Positions 55,070 to 64,000 of a stretch of 64,000 nucleotides of DNA are shown here, in pieces; positions within the stretch are counted from its first letter, which is position 1; every line of letters starts with the position of its first letter. The DNA lies in NCBI GenBank assembly GCA_024516155.1, contig JAJJXM010000081.1:124001-188000 (forward strand), given 5' to 3'. Source of the stretch: Pyronema omphalodes (lineage: Eukaryota; Ascomycota; Pezizomycetes; Pezizales; Pyronemataceae). A model generated the notes under the pieces. That model saw nothing but the letters and a program-made list of their open reading frames with translations. It was not told where the DNA came from and did no database searches. A program made the translations under genes and the position numbers.

Positions 55070-55472
55070 TCATGTCGCTCTCCCACCATGGCCCATCGGG
55101 GCCGCATTCGCCGTTAACCCGTTAACCTGTCGCCGCCCTTCTTCCATTTCCGCTTCGTGCAAGCGTCGCCGATGTTGTTTTAGCAGGACGAAAGCGAAGA
55201 AAACAATGATTACTGCGAGTCCGGAGAGGCCAGTTGCGAGACCTATGACTTTTCCGACGGAAGTTTCGTCGGGCGCTGCGATATCGGAGAAAAAAGCAGC
55301 CGATGGAATTGCAGCCGTTTCTTCGGCAAGCTATTGTCACATGGTTAGCATTGTTATTGTTCCGATGGAATGGGAGACTCACAGTGTAATTATCAATCGC
55401 GACACAATATACGCACTCAATAAGAAACAGAATAAAAATCGTCAAAAGATTGAATCTGCACAGCAGCGACAT
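55070..55472 (-). CDS. Small type I single-pass membrane protein
   Basis: Two exons: 55472-55383 and 55330-55070, intron 55382-55331 (GTGAGT donor, GCTAAC branch, AATAG acceptor, 52 nt); 116 aa, phase 0 join. Signal peptide MSLLCRFNLLTIFILFLIEC, short Ala/Glu-rich ectodomain, one TM helix at about residues 58-80 (VIGLATGLSGLAVIIVFFAF), then a very basic stop-transfer KQHRRRLHEAEMEEGRRQ and a short tail. Topology is outside N-terminus, inside C-terminus. Not recognised as a named family. Confidence 0.72.
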
Positions 55473-55591
55473 TTCAGCTACTTACAGGGTGACGTTTGCA
55501 TCAGGACACCTTCTGCAAAGGGGACACCAGAGCATAATATATGGCCACAGGGGGTTGAAACTTCATCTCCAGTGGCGATGTCTATTTGTGT

Positions 55592-55945
55592 TCACACGAA
55601 TGAGATGCTGGATTGTCGAGTTCGTGATGGTGAGGAGGTTTGGTTGGGCGACCAATAGCCGCCTGCAGCGCCGGTCTTCATTTCCTCTGCCCAATGACAA
55701 AGCACAACAAGGCCCCCAACAACGACGCTCAACACCATCGCAACGAATCGCATAACAGCATCGCTAACTTGGTGTGACGTCAACAGGGTGTGCCGCAAAC
55801 ATATCGAAACAGCAGGGCTGAGAATAGTCGCGCATAAACCGCGGGGCACATCGATCGACGACGATGGTAAGACAGAATTTACTACCGTCCTACGTTGTCG
55901 GGTTAAGATTGGTAGCTTGTTCTTAACCCCTTGACAACAATGCAT
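55592..55945 (-). CDS. Possible small protein, 117 aa (or an upstream exon)
   Basis: Open from ATG 55945 to TGA 55592. An internal ATG begins MRFVAMVLSVVVGGLVVLCH, a signal-peptide-like segment, which would give a 53-aa secreted peptide. No splice link to the 55.1-55.5 kb gene was found and there is no homology clue, so this may be a chance frame. Confidence 0.28.
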   Translation of the reverse strand: MHCCQGVKNKLPILTRQRRTVVNSVLPSSSIDVPRGLCATILSPAVSICLRHTLLTSHQVSDAVMRFVAMVLSVVVGGLVVLCHWAEEMKTGAAGGYWSPNQTSSPSRTRQSSISFV

Positions 55946-57208
55946 CTATCCGTCCTATCGTCCCATTCAATCTTACAAATAGTTTCTGACCGGTGTATCA
56001 AGTCGGCACTTAAAAGTGCTTCTGTATGAATTTATTCATGATTGATATGCTCATCTTTCGGGGATGAATATTTCTACGTAGGTTGCAGTGGAACTAGGTG
56101 AACACACTGTCTCAATCATAAGGCATCGCTCGCGCAAGTTTGATGACTGTCTGCTAACAGGACTTCATTAGGTGATGAGTTAGCCAAAGGCGTGGCTGAG
56201 ACAAGCCTCAAGGTGGCTAAAAAAGAGTAATTAGCCGCGCCATCGTACGAGCATCCCACATTGAGACGCCGGCTTTCAATGCCACTAGAAATGTGTGTTT
56301 TCCTTTGGATGGATGGGTCAGTTGTGAAATGACGTCGATATTCAAGATCCATTGATGCATATATTCGCGTCAGGTGTAGTGGACATAAACTCATCTGCAG
56401 ATGGCATATGACACTCTCGTGGTTCCGGGGGGCATAACGCATCTGCTCGGGACCCAACGTATCTGTATGTATCTAGGCGTATGTTGTGCGCAAGCTTTCA
56501 TGTCACCGGAATGTTGCATCCAAAAGTGCATTATTACACATCAGAACTCATATAATGAATTCCGATGTCAGCATGAACTATTCCTACGATCTCTGCGTTC
56601 ACTGTTTCATATGAAATTTGTGCTAGACAATGCAAGCCAATAATAAAGATCGATCAACTATTCCCGACGCCATGGTTTTAATCATATACCTTAGTGACAG
56701 ACTACGAGGAGCGACATTCCGAGTATAGCATTCCGGAGGATATTCTCTTTTGACATCTAGTGCAACTTACATACACACTATGCAGCTTTCATCGTAAATC
56801 CCGCTCTTCCGGTATAGGGTATGGCTGGTAAAATCACCACGCAAGTCTATGATGCAGACCAAAGATACTTGTACCAAGTCCTTGCCTCAAGTTGCTATTA
56901 TAGCAGTTGTCATATCACCTACACTATGATTAATGCTCGAGAAATAAAGAACATTTGGAGTAATAACCTTTTGTGTGACAGGAAACTGAATTTATTGATT
57001 GCTGTTTCACGCAAAGTTCACAACTATTCGCTGTTATTCAGACATATGGATCGTGATTTGGTCCAGCTTGAAATGCTCTCCCAGATTTCAAGCCGAGGGT
57101 AGGCCTTTGAGCTATCTATTCGAGATCACCCTATTTTTTAATTTTCAGACGTAAGTTCCGCGACGTCGAATAAGCTTTGGCTTTCTATACGACTTTTCGT
57201 GGTATCAA
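55946..57208. other. Intergenic, no gene recognised
   Basis: Short frames only; no motif seen on either strand. Confidence 0.45.
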
Positions 57209-57559
57209 ATGTCGCCCCCAACTGCTACCGATGCCACACATTCCCATCCGACAATACGGTTTCTTTGTTTTCAACCCTACATCCATCGCACCCATATTGT
57301 CACAAGACTTGCTAAACTGCAGTCACTGATTAGGGACCAACAGTGAGAATTGTATACTATCTCAACTATGAAAATCTGGCATCTACAAAGCCCATAACCC
57401 CTCAGTTTCAATCAAGCCTTGACTTACCTGCACAGACTACGCTCCACTTCAGCTACAGAAACCCCTAGTAGCATTGCCCAAGCTTCTTCCTCAACTTCAG
57501 AGTTCATACTCAAGCAAACCATCTCGCTCTGGGAACGTCGAATTCCACCAATCCTATGA
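57209..57559 (+). CDS. Possible two-exon gene, unknown (85 aa)
   Basis: Exon 57209-57342 begins MSPPTATDATHSHPTIRFLC. A 93-nt intron (GTGAGA donor, CTTGACTT branch, GCACAG acceptor) leads to 57436-57559, ending LKQTISLWERRIPPIL. An alternative frame over the same acceptor stays open much longer, to 57713 (FHQSYESTPADMRQSG ... SHYAAIIENEE). It can be reached from another start (MPHIPIRQYGFFVFNP) using a poorer GTCACT donor. I cannot decide between them; at least one terminal exon is likely real. Confidence 0.35.
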
Positions 57560-57713
57560 ATCCACACCCGCTGATATGAGACAGTCCGGCTGCTATCCAT
57601 TCACAAACTCTCACTCATCTCTCCACCACCGAGACATCTTGAGCCCCTCGGGGGTCGGCTTTGACGGTACCAAGCAATCTCACTACGCAGCTATCATTGA
57701 GAATGAAGAATAA

Positions 57714-58589
57714 AATAAAAGAATAAAGAATAAAAAAACACAAGAATATGTTACCGCTGATACTGAATTATGGCTGCCACGATGGATCGGTTACGGAGAG
57801 CAGGAGGGGTGCATGAATGGTCTCTTCACTTTGCATGGCTTGTGAGACCTTACAGACGTGATGGATGTCTACGGATGTGTACCATTAGAGTATTAGGGAT
57901 ATCTAGATCCACGCCGTCAAATCAATAACTGTACAGGCTTTGGCTGGAATATGGTATTATGAGGCATAGCATGAAAGAGGTGTCGTTTAAAACAAGCGTC
58001 AATTATGCTTTGAGAAACTCAGTTGGATTTTTTATGTTATTTACTCCACCCTTTGGGACGAGCCATCTTCAGTCTACTAGTAACGTAGTGCTGCGTTTCG
58101 ATATTTTATTGTATATGTCCTCCAATTTCCTATTTTCTCATCATATGTCACGTCTGTTCCTACCAACTCACTGCTATATTTGAAGAAACTAGACTGAGTA
58201 TGGTTTCACCTTCACCATCATCTTTCCTGATCATCTGTCGCGCTGGCTTGAAACAATGAAACAAAAGCATTTGTGCTCGGCGTTGATATGGAATTTGTGT
58301 ACATGTCGAGTTGGTCCTCCTTCGCGGGGGCTGGTAGGTTGATATGATATCATTCGTTTGCGTACAAATGTATTTTTATTAAATCCACCGTGATAACCTT
58401 GCTCCAACTATTTTTTTTTCTAAGAACATTGTTGATACAGTTCTATGTACACTTTGACTTGCCCCCTGTGGTGCCTGGTGGATTTGGATGATATCGTTTG
58501 TCGCGTCATCGACAGTTCTGAAAAAATAGCAGGAGCCATGGCGTCATCTGATATTGTGCTGCAGGGGTGTGCGGGTGGTTGACTCTGGC
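57714..58589. other. Intergenic, no gene recognised
   Basis: AT-rich with a GAATAAAG microrepeat at 57710-57735. Upstream fragments of the 58.6 kb gene relic may extend in here (LDDIVCRVIDSSEKIAGAM near 58490-58550), in a different frame. Confidence 0.4.
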
Positions 58590-58850
58590 ACGGGTAAAGG
58601 CTCAGTTAACCCCGGTGCCCGATTATTACGTGATGTTCACGGAAGAGCACTCGAGATCCTGGAACAGCCTGTATAAAATCAGCTTTCCCACCTCATTCCC
58701 TTTCTTTTGGCAGCGAACAGTCGATATTGGATTGAAGTCTTGTCACGGCTTGACTCCGCCCAGGAGAAGGAACAGCTTAACCGCGTCCTGGGCTTGCCTA
58801 GGTTTCGAACGCCTAAAGTGTCCGATATCGCTTTCCTCGCTGTGGCAAGT
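58590..58850 (+). pseudogene. Broken relative of the 7.3-8.3 kb gene
   Basis: In one plus-strand frame this reads NPGARLLRDVHGRALEILEQ, then an in-frame TAA, then SRYWIEVLSRLDSAQEKEQL and FRTPKVSDIAFLAVAS. It aligns along its length with the C-terminal half of exon 1 of the gene at 7263-8263 (HPGARSAS..., VEVLLRLDPAQVKEW, TPNVATF). Shared codons often differ only at the third base (CCT/CCC, GGG/GGT, TTG/CTG, GCA/GCC). Both end at GTGGCAAG followed by a GTAAGA-type donor, so the exon boundary is conserved as well. The other open frame here (58567-58908) is a shadow. The 3' exon is not clearly identifiable. Confidence 0.55.
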
Positions 58851-59202
58851 AAGTAAGATTGGTATCAGCGCCCATAAATTTCTGCCGTCCCTTGTGGACG
58901 ATTTTTAAGCAGCTGTTTACGAAAACACGAGGGCGATTGAGCGTCAATGGGCGTAGTACGACCCCGAGGATCAATTCCAACTATGCTAACCGATTTCATC
59001 TGCTGAAGCCGAACAAATACATATTGTACGGATCTTATTTGCGACCGCAGCTTATCTTTAGTCGCATTTTACTTCATCTATCGGACACATTTGCACCGCT
59101 ATACATTCACTTATGTAGTACCAAAAGCGAGTGCATTTCCATGATTAAGGATTGATTAAGCGAAGCACAGCCCCATCAAGCTACACTTACGTCTAGTACA
59201 CG

Positions 59203-59631
59203 ATGTTAATGACCACTAATACCATGGAAGAACTGTTGATATTCTATGTTAAGCGGTTCCTCCATGTCACTTCTATGCGCATAAGCACACCACATCGCCT
59301 GCTCCACCTCCATATTTTCCACTGTCGTCGACCGACATCAACTGCCAATATCGAAGTCAATTTTGTCTTAGCAAACGTCACACTATACCGCCGTTGTATT
59401 CGGATACTACAACCCATGTCGCCCACTACGAACACCACCATCGCTATCAGCCGCGTGACCCGCGTCATCGCTTACGAATCCTACGCCGAAGGCGAGATCG
59501 CGTCTTGGTCGCACCCGGTCGTTGTGCACACGTTGATTGCAATTACAGTTCTGTTGATAATGGGTGCTATAATGGTTTTTCTGGGGTTGATTGAGGAGGT
59601 CTTGAATGGGTGGATGGGGGTTAATGTTTGA
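59203..59631 (+). CDS. Possible membrane protein, 142 aa (or 72 aa from an internal start)
   Basis: Open from ATG 59203 to TGA 59631. The first half is basic and unremarkable. From an internal methionine (MSPTTNTTIAISRVTRVIAY, 59416) the protein has one strong TM helix, VVVHTLIAITVLLIMGAIMV, and ends EEVLNGWMGVNV. The 72-aa version looks the more natural small membrane protein. No family recognised. Confidence 0.4.
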   Translation: MLMTTNTMEELLIFYVKRFLHVTSMRISTPHRLLHLHIFHCRRPTSTANIEVNFVLANVTLYRRCIRILQPMSPTTNTTIAISRVTRVIAYESYAEGEIASWSHPVVVHTLIAITVLLIMGAIMVFLGLIEEVLNGWMGVNV

Positions 59632-60301
59632 GGAATTTACATTATGCAGTTGTTCAAAGGGCAATATGAATGGATATGGGTTGCTGTCTTATAGCCTGTG
59701 GGGTATATACAAAATAAAAGCCTAGGACGACGGTCTGAAAGTTACAGGAAGGTGATATGGGGTTAATTGGCGGGGATATTTCATGGTTGCTTGAGGGCGA
59801 TTCATTTCGCAACAGACATGTTCATAATTATTCAGTTTTAGTGGGGTAGGATGAACACTTTTAAGACTCAAATAACGGGGAAGTATGCCAGTGGCGCTTC
59901 TGCATTTTTCTTATAAAGCCGTTTTGTTCTCGCGCAAGCCTGACAAAGAGCGCTAGGCGTCGGTGATTTCCGTGCAGCTGATCCGTTTTTACCAAGCGTC
60001 GCGGTTATCCATTGTGAACAGCGCTTTGAATCTGTACCGTAGCAAAAAAAAAAAAAAAAAAGAAAAAAAACATCACTCTGAGGACCAACGATAATCGAAG
60101 AACTTGAGGGGGGAAGCACTGAAATTTTATTAAACGACAAAGCAGTGTATGAATCTAAATTACGGCCAAATGCCGGCTACACCGGTAGTGATATTGGTAA
60201 CTCATAACAACAGTTCCTCCAATAAGACTGGACAATATGTTGATAACTTTTCAGCATGAGTGTCCCGCCTGGTTTTCACAAAATAACTTGAAGTTATCTG
60301 T
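59632..60301. other. Intergenic, 3' side of the NoxR-like gene
   Basis: A-rich tract near 60044-60070. No gene seen. Confidence 0.5.
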
Positions 60302-63300
60302 CTAGTCGTCTCTGTGATTGCATTAGCTTTCATCCTCCACGGAATTCAAATTTTGACTCACCTTGAGAAAAGTTTCGCCCTCTTTCCTTTCCAGGTTCCA
60401 AATTTCTGGGGTTTAGGATTCTTCTCGGACTTCTTCTCTTCGGGATCCGCGGAATAAATAACCCTTCCCTCGCCACCAAACTCCCAAGGTCTACGCTCCC
60501 GGACAGTATCGGTACCCAAAACGCAATCCAAAGAATTTGCCTGGAATCCGGGAACCCGAAAAATGGCTCCATATGGCACCTTACTCGGATCCATTCCGTG
60601 CTCATGAGTCTGGGCAGCCGATCTGTTCCACCAGATGTCGATATAACTGCAGGTATAGGCCAGACCAACAGTCTCATAGTCGACCTCCTGTCTACCACCC
60701 ACAAGGCAATGCAGGGCTTTCTCCCAGTAGCTATCCGCGAGATCAAAATCCTCGTCCCAGTAAGCCAGGTAAGCAAGCTGCATATATCCCGGCAACAAGT
60801 AGTCATCGAACTCAACCGCCTGCCGGAAGTAATCCTCAGCAGCGTCATGGTCACTCTTCAACATATTGAGTTGTCCCAAGTTGAAGAAAACATGAGGCTG
60901 ATTGGTATGAACCGCATCATCCTTGATGGATTCGTACCACTCGATCGCGGTGTCGATGTCTTCGTTGTCGAGACAGATTTCTGCCTCGACTCGGGCGGTT
61001 AGAGAGGCGCGCTGTGGGTTGACAGCGGGTTCCCAGGGTTTCGGAATCGATTGGGAGGACTGGCATATTTTGCCCGAGCTGGGTTCTTGGACGATATCGG
61101 GAGGAGGATGAAGTACTGCGACTCGGGCTGGGGAAGCTTGTAGAGGCACTTGCGGCGGGGACTGCTGCAAGAGAGTGGGGATCTCGCTGAGGTGAGAAGA
61201 GCCAGCGGCATTACTTGGTCCCGCGTTCATTTTTCCGTGTTGGTCTTGAACTTCTCTGCCTCCAGCGTCGCGGTGGTTGTTGTGCAACATCTTCTGCTTG
61301 TCGTACATAGCTGGGACTTCAGGCTCCCTGAACGTAGCACTCCACTGGTTCTGGACTTCGTGTTGTCTGAAAGTGACGCTGCCGTGATTCTGGGCTTCGG
61401 GGTGATTGGGTTGGTGGTGCTGGTGATCATTCGAATCCCGCGCTGGAGGTTCCTGCCCCAGATTACCCATAGACTGAGCAACCTTCGGAGTTTTGGGTCC
61501 TATTAAACCCCTATTAGTTTCTATTCATCAAACCGATTCTCGGGAAAAAACCAACAAACACCCACCTTTAAACAGCGTACTGATGCTTTTTCTAAAGCCA
61601 CCGGTACCGAACTTCGAAGCGCCTTTATTCGAAAGCCCCGTACGCTTTTGCTGTTTTTCCTCCCACTGTCGCTGTTTCTGAGCCTGGTATTGTTCACGGT
61701 CCATCTCATGGATGTCTTCGATTTTTACAAAACGAGCATACTGAGATTGCTGCTGCTGAGAAATAGCGGGATGTTGCTCCAGCTTGTGCTCAAGCATTAG
61801 AGGTGGCTCTTGATGGTTGGATCCTGCAGCGCGAGGCTTACGACGACCGCCTTCGTATCTACGGGCTTGTATGGGGTCGTTGTGGACTTTATTTGAGTCA
61901 GCATATGAGAATATAAAACACTCAATAGAAAGGAGAAACATACGAATATTCCGTTCACGACTTGGCCCAGAGGCTAGATGTCGAGGCATAACTTGTAGCT
62001 GTAACTCTTGAATCAGATCAGTCTGCCGAGGTGTAGCTAGTAGTGGGTGCTCCAGATGCTGTACATTCTGTACAAGCTGACGCGGCGATTGCTGAACCTG
62101 TGCAACAGGTACACAGCCCGTCTGCTTTGGGGCAGAATATAGATCAGAGGTTGCAGTAGCAGAGTTCTTCATCTTTCTAACCTCAGGAGGCGGCGTCGTC
62201 TGCTTTTCCGGTGTAGTGGCGGAAAGCTGCATCACTCTCTTGTTCAAATGAGTAGCTGGGGCAGACGCTTGAGTTACCACTGGAACATCGTCCGAGTAGA
62301 CGGAAGAGCCGTCAATTACGCTCATGTCGTAATTTGAACTTGAGGCAGATTGAATCCCCTTCATCGTTGAAGCAGAGAATGGTGTATCTCTCAGCCCTCC
62401 GGAAGGCGAAGAACTCATCACCGGTCGTGAAGACGTAAATTCACTCCCTGGTGAACTCGGCATTGTGTTGGAATTCTGCATTCCGTTGAAAGCCGCGGAT
62501 GGAACAACCGGCGCATACGGAGCCGACATGGTTGCGGAGTTGTGTAATTGACGTGATGAATTACCGGAACTGTAGGAGGCTGCTGGACTGACACGAAAGA
62601 TCCCATCCTTATCAGGATAAATCCTTGGTAAAGATGTGACTGACTCCGGTGTTGTGGGCAATGGCAAGAACGGATTATTCGGTATCGATAGATACTCATC
62701 CGGACTTGGCAATTTTGACTTTCTTGATGGCCTCGTAGAATGATTCGAAGCTTCCGGATAGGATATAGGAAACCGAGCCTCGTGAATACTTCGAGAACGT
62801 ATGAGGTTTTCTGTGTCATCGATTTCTCGCCCCTTGCCTTTGTCACGGGTTGCTGTATGAGAAATCACTCGCTCATCCTCTTTGAAGCTCATATCAGGAT
62901 ACCCTGTCCCGATACCGTCGTCTCGGATTCTGGAATGAACATTTTCATCGGGTGTCACGCCTACTGAATGAAGTTCATTGGCGCCAGGTAGTGTATATGG
63001 TCTTCGTGATGGTCCAGCTCTGCTAGAAATCGACGTTTCTGGGTTCTCATATATCCCAGAATGACCTATCGGACTAGACTGCTGCACTTTTTGAGGACGG
63101 GCTAGATTAAGTTAGCTTTTCTCTGTCTTAAAAACAACGATTGAAGTACTGACATTCTAAGCCTCCATCAGTCGGACTATTGTTGTTCTGCCTGACCAGC
63201 CTTCTAATAGGAGTGATATTCTGGTTGACAATTTCCTGGGTCCTGGGAGAATAATCACTATGGAACGTGCTGCTGTTCTTGATCATACTCGCGCTCCGGA

Positions 63301-63823
63301 ACCTCATCTTTCCATCGATGACCGCGCCAGTGTCAATGACTATGGAATTTCTAGTCATGGGATTTCTGTGGAAGGTAACAGATCTAGGCATGGCCCGATT
63401 GGGAGTGGTCTGTGACCTTGGGATCTGCGGCTGCCGCATCGCAGGATCTTGTTGGGTGATGTCTGAACGGAAAGTCTCAGGGATCGGTGGCCTATTGTTC
63501 CGTACAGTCTGTTGTTCCTCAAGCCCTGCTTCTTTTGTCTCTGCGGTATTGGGAGTTGCAGTGTTATCGGTGTACCGTTCACGAAAGGGAACGTATGGTT
63601 CGTTTTCCTTAAGCCCACCAACCAGGCGGGAAAGAAAGCCTCCAGAATTCCGATCCTTCGGTTTCTTCCCAACGGAGAAAGGATTTAACGAGGGCATTTG
63701 ATACCTTATATATCGAGGAAGTGTGTTTGGCTGATAGTGTCGACTAAGGTACGTGTGTGTGGTGCGGGGTTGCGGGATTGTTCGTGTGAGAAAGGGATTA
63801 AATGTGGGTGGTTTGTCAGACAT
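60302..63823 (-). CDS. Large disordered protein with NoxR/p67phox-like TPR domain
   Basis: Five exons: 63823-63154, 63101-61944, 61886-61566, 61499-60362, 60311-60302; 1098 aa. Introns: 63153-63102 (GTCAGT, GCTAAC, CTAG), 61943-61887 (GTATGT, GCTGAC, AAAG), 61565-61500 (GTGGGT, AATAG), 60361-60312 (GTGAGT, GCTAAT, CACAG); all phases agree. The open frame extends to an ATG at 63901, adding 26 residues. Residues 1-880 are disordered and Pro/Ser/Gln-rich. Residues about 886-1011 form TPR-type repeats (TAIEWYESIKDD, HVFFNLGQLNML, AVEFDDYLLPGYMQLAYLAY, VDYETVGLAYTCSYIDIWWN). They match the order in NoxR and p67phox (AVxxDxYLAVAYFQ, then IDYxxLGLxFxLxxCEVLxN), followed by an IFRVPG stretch like the VGxLFRP that follows the TPRs there. 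Those proteins bind Rac and activate NADPH oxidase. Here the TPR is C-terminal and no PB1 domain follows. Confidence 0.8.
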
Positions 63824-64000
63824 GGGGGACGCGGGGGACAAGATTTGGACAATTATTGAGCACTGGACCACTGCCCTGACATAGAACATAACCGAGCACA
63901 TTATTCATTGAAGGACCACTTTTTAGTCTTTGTTTTCAAATTTTAACCGATCCTATCACAATAACGACAAACGTTCCCGCAATTATGCACTCCGACGATG

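Noticed and set aside
58859..59155. A 98-aa plus-strand gene, possibly the second exon of the 58.6 kb relic
   Set aside because: The similarity to exon 2 at 7263-7482 is too weak to claim, and there is no clear start.
1..64000. CRISPR arrays, bacterial operons, ribosome-binding sites or an origin of replication
   Set aside because: The DNA is fungal nuclear by intron structure and protein families; the repeats seen are minisatellites and retroelements, not spaced CRISPR repeats.
1..64000. A secondary-metabolite cluster
   Set aside because: No polyketide synthase, NRPS, terpene synthase, P450 or Zn2Cys6 regulator was recognised anywhere in the window.

Overview
The window looks like nuclear DNA of a filamentous ascomycete (Pezizomycotina); the class cannot be fixed from sequence alone. 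Genes carry short introns (about 48-137 nt) with GTATGT/GTAAGT-type donors, CTAAC/CTAAT-like branch points and YAG acceptors. Proteins include fungal families: a SUR7/PalI-type membrane protein, a MAPEG protein, a fasciclin (FAS1) secreted protein, and a TPR protein related to the NADPH-oxidase regulator NoxR/p67phox. Long AT-rich stretches between genes hold decayed mobile DNA.

Layout. 1-7.3 kb is a transposon-rich flank. It holds a well-preserved Ty3/gypsy element on the minus strand (pol running off the left edge, a -1 frameshift signal, gag, one LTR), a GC-rich repetitive spacer, a heavily decayed second gypsy pol, and a tRNA-derived SINE with perfect 13-bp target-site duplications. The SINE landed on the stop codon of a gene of unknown function (7.3-8.3 kb); a broken relative of that gene lies at 58.6 kb. 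8.3-12 kb is gene-poor. A small secreted cysteine-rich protein lies at 12.1 kb. A cluster of octanucleotide minisatellites (15.46-15.85 kb) precedes the SUR7-like gene (16.5-18.0 kb). A diverged repeat array sits at 21.6-22.3 kb.

22.4-35.5 kb is the first gene-rich block: a seven-exon disordered protein, two unknown proteins of about 410 and 562 aa, a 53-aa membrane or secreted peptide, a Ser/Pro-rich protein, a single-pass receptor-like membrane protein and a 63-aa protein. 38-47.5 kb has a three-exon unknown gene, a 741-aa multi-pass membrane protein and the FAS1 gene, which uses an 8-nt microexon. 50-55.5 kb has an Ala-rich nuclear-type protein, MAPEG, and a small type I membrane protein. 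The right end is filled by the five-exon NoxR-like gene (60.3-63.9 kb).

There is no operon-like logic or obvious biosynthetic cluster. Several products are membrane or secreted proteins (SUR7, MAPEG, FAS1, receptor-like, multi-pass), but neighbours are not visibly co-functional. Gene models were spliced by eye. Phase consistency was checked for every join given, but no homology search could be run.
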